A DNA stretch of 64,000 nt from Papaver somniferum (Eukaryota; Streptophyta; Magnoliopsida; Ranunculales; Papaveraceae), in assembly GCF_003573695.1 (NCBI RefSeq), contig NC_039358.1:158214920-158278919 (forward strand), given 5' to 3'. Shown piece after piece: positions 11,684-21,058 of the stretch. Every line of letters starts with the position of its first letter. The first letter of the stretch is position 1. A model generated the notes under the pieces. The model was not told the origin of the DNA and searched no databases. It saw only the letters and a program-made list of their open reading frames with translations. A program made the position numbers and the translations under genes.

Positions 11684-12154
11684 TGTAGTTGCAGGAAATC
11701 CTACACTACACCCCTCATATAATTTCATTATTAATCAACTCATTTTTAGATTTACACTCTTAATTTTATTGATCAATTTTTGAATGTTCTTACAAGAAAA
11801 GATAAAGAAATCACGAATGACCTCTGCTCTAGACTTTCTCTCTCCTATTTACTTGTTTCTTATTCAAAAAAGATCTCTCCCCTTCTTTACAACTCGAACG
11901 ACTATTTATAAGCAAATACATAGTGGATGACAGCTAATCTGTCCTTTATTTTCGGGTATGGTCTGCGACATTCTCGCAACTTTACAAATGTTAATTTCGC
12001 AAACTCTCTAATTTTCGCAGGACTATCATATCTTTCTCGTGATGTTAGCTGACGTCGTTTATTTTATCATTTCTGAAATTGTTCTGCGACGCTGCTGTGT
12101 TATGTCATTTATAATTTCGCTGAAACATTGTCATTGCGAGATTCTGATCCTACA
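11684..12154 (-). repeat. 3' LTR of Tat-like element II
   Basis: 471 bp, almost identical to 19840-20310. It lies next to the polypurine tract at 12155-12170, which makes it the 3' LTR of the minus-strand element. Confidence 0.93.
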
Positions 12155-12170
12155 TCTTTCCTCTTCTCAT
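12155..12170 (-). promoter_or_regulatory. Polypurine tract of element II
   Basis: On the minus strand GAGAAGAGGAAAGA directly precedes the 3' LTR start TGTAGGATCAG. This is the expected plus-strand primer. Confidence 0.75.
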
Positions 12171-12557
12171 ATCTTCTCTGCAAAGTAGAGAATGATGTGA
12201 GAAATGCCGCAGCTGCTCATCTTTTCATATTCTGTATTTATCACACGTATTCTTTCATCCATTTGTTTCTTGACACGTCTTTTGTAACCGTTACTTTTTA
12301 ACCGCTTATATCTTTCCGTATTAATCGTGTTTATTTTCTCGAGGAGAAATTCCCTCTATATATATTCCTTTTCACTCTCTTCTTCTTTCTTTTTATTTTC
12401 TCTGCAACTTCATCGTTCTTCTGCAAATTCCATTATTGCAACTTTTCTTCTTTATTCTTCAATCTTTTTAAGTTCTTCTTCATCTTCATACTATTTCTTC
12501 TACAAATCTTCATAATTCATAATTTTCTTCGAAGCAATCTCCCTGCTATTATCTTCC
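12171..12557 (+). promoter_or_regulatory. Promoter and 5' leader of the antisense gene in element II
   Basis: CTATATATATTCC at about 12355-12367 is a good TATA box. It lies about 195 bp before the proposed ATG at 12558 and is followed by a CT-rich leader (TCACTCTCTTCTTC), as in many plant genes. It reads opposite to the retroelement, so the antisense gene seems to have its own promoter between the 3' LTR and its first exon. Confidence 0.5.
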
Positions 12558-14755
12558 ATGGATTCATCAAGGTTAGTTTTCTTTTTTCTTCTTTATGAGT
12601 TTTGCTGAAATTGATCTTGTTTATTGCCTTATTTGATGTTGTTTATGTGATTCACATTCTCTTGTTATTTCAGCAAAAGCGCCTCCAACACTAGATTTAC
12701 AGTTTAGAACCCTAACATTCGCAAGTCGCAGCATAAAGTTGTTGCGCATAAAAGAAAGTCTGCGAATGAGAAGGTAGTAAGAAACACTATCCTTTTCTAA
12801 TAACAACATTGTTGCCTCTGTTTCTTATCTGGATTATAATTCGCAGGGTGATAAAGATGTTAATAAAGCAATCAAGAAATCTCGCCACCTTAAAACTGTT
12901 CCAACTTCTGTTCCCTTCCACTTACTCATCTCTTCTAAATCTTCTGCGACATCTTCGCAAGATAAATCTTTATCTCCAATTCGCGAAAAAGTTGCCTCAG
13001 ACTTCATTTCTTCAGCTGATCTCTCAATGATTGAAACTCCCCTTGTTGATCTTGCTGTGAATGAAACCTCTTCTCTTCCCATTGAGAAATGTTTCTCAAC
13101 CTTCTATCTCTACCAGTTCTCTATCTAAGTCTCTTCCTTTTTCGAAAGAAACCGTGGAAGGGATAGATATTGCCTTCAAAGTTTTATCTGAAATTCTGGA
13201 TGATGTCAAGAAGTCTTCTATTGATCCTATCAAGTCTAATTTCTGCAAAATTCTGAGCAAGCATTAGGGTTCTGACAGAGCTGCTTCGCAGACAGCTTTG
13301 GAAAAAGAATGTAATGCTCTTCGTCTCGAAAATCAGAAGCTTCAGAATATTTTACTGGATCGTGACAATCTTCCCAAGAAGAATGATGAATTGAGATGTA
13401 TAATTTTCTTATCAGTGTCTTTAATTTACCTTTTTAATGGTTTTATCCTTCCCATATTTAATTATCCTTGAAATCCCTCTTTCGCATGTTAAGATTTAAA
13501 CCAGAAACAAATAATAGAGAGATATCAATTTGAATCTGCTGTTGAAGAATCCCGTGTTGATAAAGAAATCTTGATGGATCAATATAACCAATTAGATAAC
13601 CTCTATTCATATTCTCTTGATCATATAAATAATCTTACCAATGAAAATACTCAATTAATTCAAAGACAAGATTTATTAAGTAATGAAGTATCTCGTCTTT
13701 CTTATTCTTTAACTAAAGCTAATTTAGGGATGGAAACTTTATCAGATGAGAATAAAACTTATCCCAAGAGAATAACTTATTTAAACAAGATGGCGATATC
13801 TTCGCAACAACTTAGTATTCTTCAAAAAGTATGTGATGACCAAGAGCAATCTCTTCGTTCTTTGAGAAATGAACTTAAAGAAGTAACAGAGTCATCTATC
13901 GCTGAAAGAGATACACTCATTCAAGGTAGAATAGCTTTAAGTGTAAAGGCAAATCAGCTTAAAGAACAATATCCCAAATTATAAGAATCTTATTCTTCTC
14001 TTGCGAAGAAAAATGTCTTTCTTATTTCTAAAGAGAAAAATCTTCAGTCTCGACTTAAAGGTTTAGTTGGAGATAAATTTGATGACGCAATGGACCGTTG
14101 GGAGAATAGTTGTCTGTCCTTGATTCAACACCTTATTTCGCAAAAGGAAGGTAGTCATAATAGTTTGATTGCCTTAATCATCTTTTCTTTGTCATATCTC
14201 TCTGAATTCTTTATCTTAATGAAATTTTGTATTATATCTTTCGCATAGTCTGAGAAGAATCTTCATTCTTCCATTTCTGTTTTGAAGGCTAAATATGCCA
14301 AAATTCGCAAAGAAAATGCATTGCTTGTCTCTACCCTTACTGGTTCTCGCGACCGAGCAGAAAGAAGACTTGATTATATTGCTTATTTTAAGGATATTCA
14401 AGATAGGAATCATCAGAGAGCACTTCTTCGCCAAGTTCATCTCCGGGCTGAAGTCCTTGTAAATGACATTTTATTGTCCAACTCTCTTCCTCCTACATAA
14501 ATTGATCCTTTAGAAGTAGATGATGATGAAGTTCCTCGTCCCGCTGATAGTGATTATGATTACGAAAGCGGTGCAGAGGATAATTTCTTGGAAGATGAAG
14601 AAGAGGTTCCTTCTAAAGAAGCATCTGCTGGTATTAATCAGAATGAGAAAGAAATTTCTCCTGAAGAAGTAATTGCTGGCGATAATCAAGATGCTAGTCA
14701 AGGCGAAGATCAAAACCGAAATGAAGGAGAGGCTTGTGAGAATATTGGCGAATAA
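12558..14755 (+). pseudogene. Decayed antisense multi-exon gene in element II: coiled-coil, acidic-tail protein
   Basis: Proposed exons: 12558-12571, 12674-12773, 12848-13397, 13494-14150 and 14249-14755. Donors are GTTAGT, GTAGTA, GTATAA and GTAGTC; acceptors are ATTTCAG, TTCGCAG, GTTAAG and GCATAG. Reading phases fit across the first three introns and are off by one base at the last. The coding frame is broken by stops at 12705 (TAG), 13265 (TAG), 13982 (TAA) and 14498 (TAA), and by a frameshift near 13090. The predicted protein has a Ser- and Lys-rich N-terminus, long heptad-like stretches (NENTQLIQRQDLLSNEV, EQSLRSLRNELKEV) and a very acidic C-terminus from about 14510 (EVDDDEVPRPADSDYDYES). 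It lies between the integrase remnant and the 3' LTR on the opposite strand, the place of antisense extra genes in Tat elements. The family is not recognised. Confidence 0.6.
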
Positions 14756-15029
14756 TTTCTATTATCTCCTGCTACTGAAATTAATACTGAAGCTTGAGAT
14801 TCTTATCTAGCTTTGTCTTCTTGAACTATCTTATTTTTATCACTTTTGCGAGTTACATTTTTCAACCAACTTTGGAGTCAACTTTTCCTTTTAATTTTTG
14901 TTGATGAGAAAGATAATGCTTTTTGTGTATTGATTCCCATACTTGCCTCTCATTATCTTTCTTGCAAAAAATGATCTGTTACGAATACTTATAAATATTT
15001 GTTTTATTATATGGTCTTATTTTGCCTTC
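14756..15029. other. Spacer after the antisense gene
   Basis: AT-rich DNA without ORFs. It may hold the 3' UTR of the antisense gene. Confidence 0.3.
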
Positions 15030-15400
15030 CTAATTAAAGGTCTTATTATGCCACCTCTTGTCATTGCGACAAAATCGCAGGACGTCCTTGCACTTTCATG
15101 CAAAAACCCATTGATCTTGCCTTAACTTTTTCTTTTGTATTATGGCCTCTTCAGGAATGTTGCGACAATATGACAGGCCTAAATATTCTTGCGAAAATAA
15201 AGTCCCATGACATTGCCCTCTTGCGACGAAATCGCAGGACGTCTTCGCACTTTCATGCGAAAACCCATTGATCTCGTCTTATCCTTTTCTTTTGTATTAT
15301 TGCCTCTTCAGGATTGTTGCACAAATATGACAAGCCTTAATATCTTTGCGAATAAAAAGCCTCATGACATTTGCGTCTTAAGACACTTATCAGCTCCCTA
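15030..15400 (-). repeat. 157-bp tandem repeat in the 3' region of element II
   Basis: GCGACAAAATCGCAGGACG at 15066 recurs as GCGACGAAATCGCAGGACG at 15223, and the flanking sequence (CATGCGAAAACCCATTGATC, TTGCCTCTTCAGGA) repeats with it. A third partial unit begins near 15380. Tandem repeats between pol and the 3' LTR are known in Tat elements and can seed satellite DNA. Confidence 0.75.
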
Positions 15401-16056
15401 ATGGAGGGTGCCGCCCTTATCTCCCCCCTGGTTGCCCCTTCAAGGAGGCGTACTTCTACCATACAAGGTTAGCTCCTCCCATCCAGTCTTAACAACAACC
15501 AGTTGTTTTCGCAGCCTCTTATCCCTTTTACCTATATGGCTTATGGTTGCGAGACTGCACCCTAAGTGGGGTTTTCTTCAGGCCGAGTGCAGTATAAGTC
15601 AAGACTTGTCAAGAATGGAAAGGTACGCTTCAAATGTCCCTGGCACTCTTGACTCAACCGTGTACCTCGGCGCCTTCATCAGATCTGCACTCCTTAGGAG
15701 AGTCCTTATTACCTTAGTCTCCCAACCCAAGTCATATGCTTAAGCTGAGAATCCGAGGTGCCTCTCCCGGATGGGCTTTATTGACCCCAAATCTCCATGA
15801 TTCAGGTTCCGGTGGTGGTGTAGCCTTTCCCTGAGCCATGTAACAGGTACCCCCTAATATGATGTACTTTAGGTCTTACAGTTGCCTCTTGCGAAATTTT
15901 ATTCGCGAACTAGGGTGTACGCCATAAAGGTTCGCCCCTTTCTTTTATGTCATTGTTCTGTGATTATGTCTGCGAAAATTTCGCACATCATGATCTTGTT
16001 TTGATATGAGTAATCCTGCAATTATTCTTTCAGAATCCATAGCTTCTCAAAGTTTC
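15401..16056 (-). other. Untranslated GC-rich block upstream of the 157-bp repeats
   Basis: No coding signal beyond a chance 111-codon ORF. The GGTGCCGCCCTTATCTCCCC and GAGGTGCCTCTCCCGGATGG stretches resemble sequence I remember from other Tat elements, which would suggest a conserved non-coding function. That recollection needs a database check. Confidence 0.35.
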
Positions 16057-18849
16057 TTACGGATAATATCTTTTTAAGTACAACCTGTTCCATGGTCTGT
16101 CTAATCTATGACCAACATCTCTTCCTTCTGGATCCATTAATCTATAAGCTCCTGTTCCAACTATCTCCTTAATGATGTAAGGTCCATCCATTTTTTCGCT
16201 AATTTTCCACCATTTTCTCGCTGATATATTGGTTTTTCTCGCATAACTAAATCTCCTGGTTGAAATTCGCGTATTTTGACACGTTTATTATATTCTCGGG
16301 GCTAATCTTCGCTGATAATTCTCCATATGTTGTAAAGATTTTTCTCTTCTTTATTCTAATTCATCAAGTTTATCTAAAATCAAGCCCGCACTAAGATTTT
16401 TCTCCCAAGCTTCTATTTTTGTTGTCGGAATAACAACTTATGTTGGTGCTCCGGGTGCATGTATTTTCTTTCCATGCCGCTGACAATCTTCGCAACGTCT
16501 TGATATTTGTTTTGCATCTTCATGCATATATGGCCAGTAATAACCTTGCATTTTTTCTATATGTGCCAAAGATCTTCCTCAACTATGATTGCCAGCATCC
16601 CCACTATGTAACATTTTTAGCACCTTTTCTCCTTCCTCTCGTGTCAAACATCTGAGTGATGGTCCATTAAAGGATTTTCGGTATAGCAACCCATCTCTTA
16701 ATTCATAATTCGTTGCACGGCTTTTTAACTTGTGTGTTTCCAATCTATTTCTTGGTGTTTCTCCTTTTGCCAAATATGCATGAAGTTCCATTCTCCAGTC
16801 TGCGATATTGTTCATTTGTTCTTCTTCTTCATTGTCTATTATCATCACGTCCTCGTCTTCTTCTTCTTTATTGATTGATGGTGACAAAAGTGTTTGTATT
16901 TTTATGCATCTCGCAGTTGGATCTGTCATCATGCTTGAGATGAACGCAAAAGCGTCTGCGAGTCTGTTATCCTTTCTTGAAATGTGCCTCCATTTTATTT
17001 TTGGGATTTTCACTGACAATTCTTCAACCAGCTTCTTGTATTTCTTCAAGGATGGTTCGTTTGTAGTATACTCTCCCTTTATTTGGCGAATAACTAGCTA
17101 TGAATCACTAGTGATCCTGGCGTTTTCTAGTTTCATTTCTATTGCGAATTTTAAGGCATGTATCACAGCTTCATATTCTGTTTCATTATTAGTGGATGCA
17201 AATTCCAATCTGAATGAAAAAGCCATTTTTATTCCTTCTGGCGAAATTAAAACAATTCCAACTCTATTTCCTTCTCCATTTGATGATCCATCTACCAATA
17301 TCTCCCATATATTTGGTTCTGTTAATAAATCTTTTGGATCTCCATGTTCTTCTTCTACATCCATCATTTCTTCTACTGCTTCATCTTCTTCTAAAGGAAA
17401 TTCTGCCAAGAAATCTGCAACAACTTGTGATTTTGGTGAAGACAAAATTTCATATTTAATATCAAAGTGGCCTACTTGTGCATTCCATCTCCCCACTCTT
17501 CCTGATCTTTTAGAATTTTTCATCACTGATTCAATTGGTATTTTTGTTAATACCTTTATCTTGTGTGCTTGAAAGTATATGTGGGGCTTAAATGATGCAT
17601 AAACTAATGCTAAGATTAACTTTTCAATCTTTGAGTAATTCTTCTCAGCAGTATTAAAAGTTTTGCTAATGTAATAAATAGGTTTCTCCACTCCTGCGTC
17701 TACTCGCAATAACACATCACTTAATGCATGAGACATCGTCGCAAGATAGATCAACAATTCTTCTCCTGATTCTTCTTTTTGTAAAATAGTTGTATTCATA
17801 AGATGTTCTTTGATTCCTTGAAAAGCTTTTTCACATTCATCACTCCATTTAAATTTCGCACCCTTCTTGAGTATATCGAAAAAATATTTGCATTTGTCTG
17901 ATGATCGCGAAATGAATCTCCCCAGCGAAGCTAGAATCCCATTCAACTTCTGTACATCTTTTATTGTTGCTGGTGTTGGCATGTCACGAACTGCTTGCAC
18001 TTTTTCTGGATCAACCTGTATTCCTTCTTTTGATACAATGTAACCTAATTTTTTTCCCGATGCAACTCCAATAGTACACTTCTCAGGATTCAATTTAATG
18101 TTATAATGCCGCATTTGTTCAAAAATCTCCCTCGGGTCTTGTACATGGTCTTTAGCTTCTTTACTCTTTACTAACATGTCATCCACGTATACTTCTAATG
18201 TTTTGTGTATCCATTTTGCGAACACCTTCTCTACCATTCTTTGGTATGTCGCTCCTGCGTTTCGCAAACCAAATGGCATTTTCGTGTAACAATATAAACC
18301 TCTAGGGGCAAAGAAAGCAGTATGTTCTTGATCTTCTTCAGCGAGAGGGATTTGGTTATACCCTTTGTATCCATCTAAAGATGATACCTTATCATTTCCC
18401 GCTGCGGATTCTACCATTTGAGGAATATCTGGTAACGGAAAACTATCTTTGGGGCAAGCTTTGTTTAAATCAGTGAAATCTATGCAAATCCTGATTCCTT
18501 TGTTTTTCTTTGGGACAATTACCATATTCACTATCCATTCTGGGTATTTAGCTTCTCTTATGATTCCCGCCTCAAGCATTTTCTGTAGTTCTTCTTCTAT
18601 TTGGGAATGGTAAGTTGTTTCAATTTTTCTTATTCTCTATTTAAATGGTCTCACATTTTTGTTAATTTCCAACTTGTGGCATGCAATTGATGGATCTATT
18701 CCCAGTATCTCATCCATGTTTCCTGCGAAAACATCTTTATATTCTCGCAACAAGTTAACAGTTCTTTCTTCTTCTTCCATATCCATTTTGGTTCCAATTC
18801 TCAATATTAGAGGTTCTTCTATAGTCCCAACGTTTATTTCTTTTGTTGG
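16057..18849 (-). pseudogene. pol of element II: RT, RNase H, second RNase H, integrase remnant
   Basis: On the minus strand, EYKDVFAGNMDEI and KLEINKNVRPFK are followed by a stop (18637-18639) and then an open 493-residue stretch. That stretch holds the RT (IRICIDFTDLNKACPKDSFP, KMPFGLRNAGATYQRM, catalytic YVDDM) and RNase H, then WEILVDGSSNGEGN...NNETEYEAVIHAL, the second RNase H-like domain of Tat elements. A TAG at 17098-17100 interrupts it at SDSQLV. The frame resumes into YELRDGLLYRKSF and an HHCC zinc finger (H, H, CEDC), with another stop at 16579-16581. The DDE core is then missing: GKKIHAPGAPT is followed closely by AWEKNLSAGLILDKLDELE, which belongs after the core. The integrase tail ends MDPEGRDVGHRLDRPWN...YLKRYYP at 16057. 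It is not functional for integration. Confidence 0.92.
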
Positions 18850-19434
18850 TTATGCGGCAGTGTAAGTGGGTTTAGGTTCTTCCATTGGTGTTGGTTCTTT
18901 TATTATTTTCATAGGTCCTTCTCCTTCTTCCGAAATTTCACTGGGTATTCTTTTGCCTTCTTTTTCCCTTATCATATATACTCTAAATTCTTCTTCTTTC
19001 TTTGCTTCCTTTGCCAACTTTCTACGAAATTGTTTCTTTTTTGCTTGTCCTTTATAATGCTTTACTTCAATCTGATGACATAATTTCGCATTGTCAACAT
19101 CTCCTCTGATTTCACCTATTCCATTTGGTGTGGGGAATTTAATACATTGATGCAACGTTGATACCACAGCTTTTATCGCATGTATCCGTGGTCTTCCTAA
19201 TAACATATTATATGGCGATTCCATATCCACCACGCACAACGTTACATGTGTTTCGATTTCTCCAAGTGGAATTCTTACCACTATCTCTCCTTTAGGTTTT
19301 GTTGTGGATTTTCCAAAGCCGTGAACAAAATATGTTGAACTGGACATTTCTTCATCTTTAAATCCCATTCCCCGGAATGCGTGATAAAATATTATATCCA
19401 CTGAACTTCCTGTATCGATTAAAGTTCTGTTCAA
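18850..19434 (-). CDS. Aspartic protease domain of element II
   Basis: 194-codon ORF. TLIDTGSSVDIIF contains the DTGS active-site motif of retroviral-type aspartic proteases, followed by VVDMESPYNMLLGRP and a basic linker (KKKQFRRKLAKEAKKEEE). It would release Gag and Pol products. A stop at its end separates it from the RT frame, whereas in related elements protease and RT are one polyprotein. Its 5' end overlaps the preceding ORF in another frame, so the start shown is only where the frame opens. Confidence 0.8.
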   Translation of the reverse strand: MNRTLIDTGSSVDIIFYHAFRGMGFKDEEMSSSTYFVHGFGKSTTKPKGEIVVRIPLGEIETHVTLCVVDMESPYNMLLGRPRIHAIKAVVSTLHQCIKFPTPNGIGEIRGDVDNAKLCHQIEVKHYKGQAKKKQFRRKLAKEAKKEEEFRVYMIREKEGKRIPSEISEEGEGPMKIIKEPTPMEEPKPTYTAA

Positions 19435-19837
19435 TATCCATTCTCCTGTGGATTTTGTCGTTGTCTCCTCTTTTTTTTCGCGTAATAGGCACTGTGATAA
19501 CCAATGGAGATGTATGGTTCAAATTTTCTTTTGGTATTTCTGCCGCCATGAATGTAATTTTTTTATTTTCCCAATCTTTCAAGGGTGATGTCTTTTCTAC
19601 CGCCATAACTTTCCTTCCTTCAAAATTTCGTTTATGTATTCTTCCTTTGATGTTTTCATGGAATTCATTAATCATCGTTTTTGTTATCATATTACTCTCC
19701 AATCTTTTGTCATCTTCATTAATTCTATTCATCTTTCTTCTAAATGATTCACTGATGTATTTAATCACTTTCTTGATTTGAATATTCTCAACAACAATCT
19801 TCAACTTTCGATCTTCAGTCCCTGTTTCTAGCGCCAT
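19358..19837 (-). CDS. Short ORF in the gag position, starting in the primer-binding site
   Basis: 159 codons starting MALETGTEDRKLK. Its ATG overlaps the first T of the primer-binding site, so the first codons are written by the PBS itself. It has no zinc knuckle or recognised gag fold. A full Tat gag is several hundred residues, so most of gag has been deleted and this is probably leader plus a gag remnant. Its 3' end overlaps the protease frame by 77 bp in a different frame, which suggests a frameshift. Confidence 0.45.
   Translation of the reverse strand: MALETGTEDRKLKIVVENIQIKKVIKYISESFRRKMNRINEDDKRLESNMITKTMINEFHENIKGRIHKRNFEGRKVMAVEKTSPLKDWENKKITFMAAEIPKENLNHTSPLVITVPITRKKRGDNDKIHRRMDIEQNFNRYRKFSGYNILSRIPGNGI
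19820..19836 (-). promoter_or_regulatory. Primer-binding site of element II
   Basis: On the minus strand TGGCGCTAGAAACAGGG begins three bases after the 5' LTR. A TGG start next to the LTR is the expected tRNA-complementary site. The matching tRNA was not determined. Confidence 0.65.
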
Positions 19838-19839
19838 TA

Positions 19840-20310
19840 TGTAGTTGCAGGAAATCCTACACTACACCCCTCATATGATTTCATTATTAATCAACTCATT
19901 TTTAGATTTACACTCTTAATTTTATTGATCAATTTTTGAATGTTCTTACAAGAAAAGATAAAGAAATCAAGAATGTCCTCTGCTCTAGACTTTCTCTCTC
20001 CTATTTACTTGTTTCTTATTCAAAAAAGATCTCTCCCCTTCTTTACAACTCGAACGACTATTTATAAGGAAATACATAGTGGATGACAGCTAATCTGTCC
20101 TTTATTTTCGGGTATGGTCTGCGACATTCTCGCAACTTTACAAATGTTAATTTCGCAAACTCTCTAATTTTCGCAGGACTATCATATCTTTCTCGTGATC
20201 TTAGCTGAGGTCGTTTATTTTATCATTTCTAAAATTGTTCTGCGACGCTGCTGTGCTGTGTCATTGACAATTCCGCTGAAACATTGTCATTGCGAGATTC
20301 TGATCCTACA
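19840..20310 (-). repeat. 5' LTR of Tat-like element II
   Basis: 471 bp, paired with 11684-12154. Differences are scattered substitutions, about a dozen by eye. The outer flank is AAAAG, matching the left side. Confidence 0.93.
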
Positions 20311-21058
20311 AAAAGACATAACAAAAACTCGTAGGTATTTCTGTGGGAGACCGATTTATCCATTACCGTAGACTTTTTTGTGTGATATAGATTTGTTTGT
20401 TAAAGTCTTCGACTTTGGGTCGTAGCAACTCTTAGTTGTGGGTGAGATCAGCTAAGGGAATCAAGTGCGTAGTATCCTGCTGGGATCAGAGACGTAAGGA
20501 GCGCAATTGTACCTTGGATCAGTGTAATATTGATTGGGGTTCAACTACAGTTTAGATCGAAGTTAGTTTGTAGTAGGCTAGTGTCTGTAGTGGCTTAATA
20601 CAGTGTGTGTTCAATCTGTACTAGGTCCCAGGGTTTTTCTGCATTTGCGGTTTCCTCATTAACAAAACTTCTGGTGTCTGTGTTATTTCTTTTCCGCATT
20701 ATATTTTGTTATATAATTGAAATATCACAGGTTGTGCGTTGAATCGATCAATTGGGAAATCCAACCTTTGGTCGTTGATTGAAATTGATTGATCCTTGAA
20801 CATTGGTCTTTGGTACCGTTCAAGTAGTTTCTCTAGTATTCAATTAGACTCGCAGATTTCTATTTGCTTGAGTAAGTATTGAATCGAGAAAGTGAGATAT
20901 AACTCTTTGATATACTTTTATTAAGATTGAGTCTGACTGTCTAGTTGATTCTCTTAAAAGTATATTGGAGTTAGTCCATACAGATTGCTAAGCGAAATAT
21001 TAGGTGTAGTTGTTAGACCCCCGCTTTTTCAAAAAGAATAAAAAGCAAATATTGGGAG

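Larger units (their letters stand above)
11684..20310 (-). mobile_element. Tat-lineage Ty3/gypsy element II, complete but defective
   Basis: Two 471-bp LTRs (11684-12154 and 19840-20310) begin TGTAG and end CTACA on either strand. They are flanked by AAAAG duplications at 11679-11683 and 20311-20315. In element order there are the PBS, a short ORF in the gag position, protease, RT, RNase H, a second RNase H-like domain, an integrase remnant, a repeat-bearing 3' region, an antisense gene and the polypurine tract. The second RNase H after the first is the mark of the Tat lineage. By eye about a dozen differences separate the LTRs (about 2.5%). Gag is mostly missing and the integrase core is deleted, so the element needs help in trans. 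Confidence 0.9.
10557..21031 (+). mobile_element. Solo LTR of the SIRE-like copia family, interrupted
   Basis: The two LTR parts are 10557-11683 and 20316-21031. The start TGTTAGAGCA and the end CCCCCGCTTTTTCA match, in reverse, the LTRs at 32857-35292 and 39177-41602. The flanks are AAAAG at 10552-10556 and AAAAG at 21032-21036, so this is a complete solo LTR with its target duplication, left by recombination between two LTRs. Its first half is shorter than in the full-length relatives. The insert between the two parts is the Tat-like element 11684-20310. Confidence 0.8.

Noticed and set aside
16808..17572. 254-codon plus-strand ORF
   Set aside because: It lies exactly opposite the RNase H part of pol, whose protein motifs are unmistakable. 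The plus reading is low-complexity Ser/Leu and is a shadow.
19377..19781. 134-codon plus-strand ORF
   Set aside because: Opposite to the gag-position ORF of element II and hydrophobic only because of its AT-rich reverse reading.
11679..21036. Identical AAAAG duplications taken as one event
   Set aside because: The inner pair borders the Tat element and the outer pair the solo LTR, each with its own TG...CA ends. Two events with a chance match is simpler.
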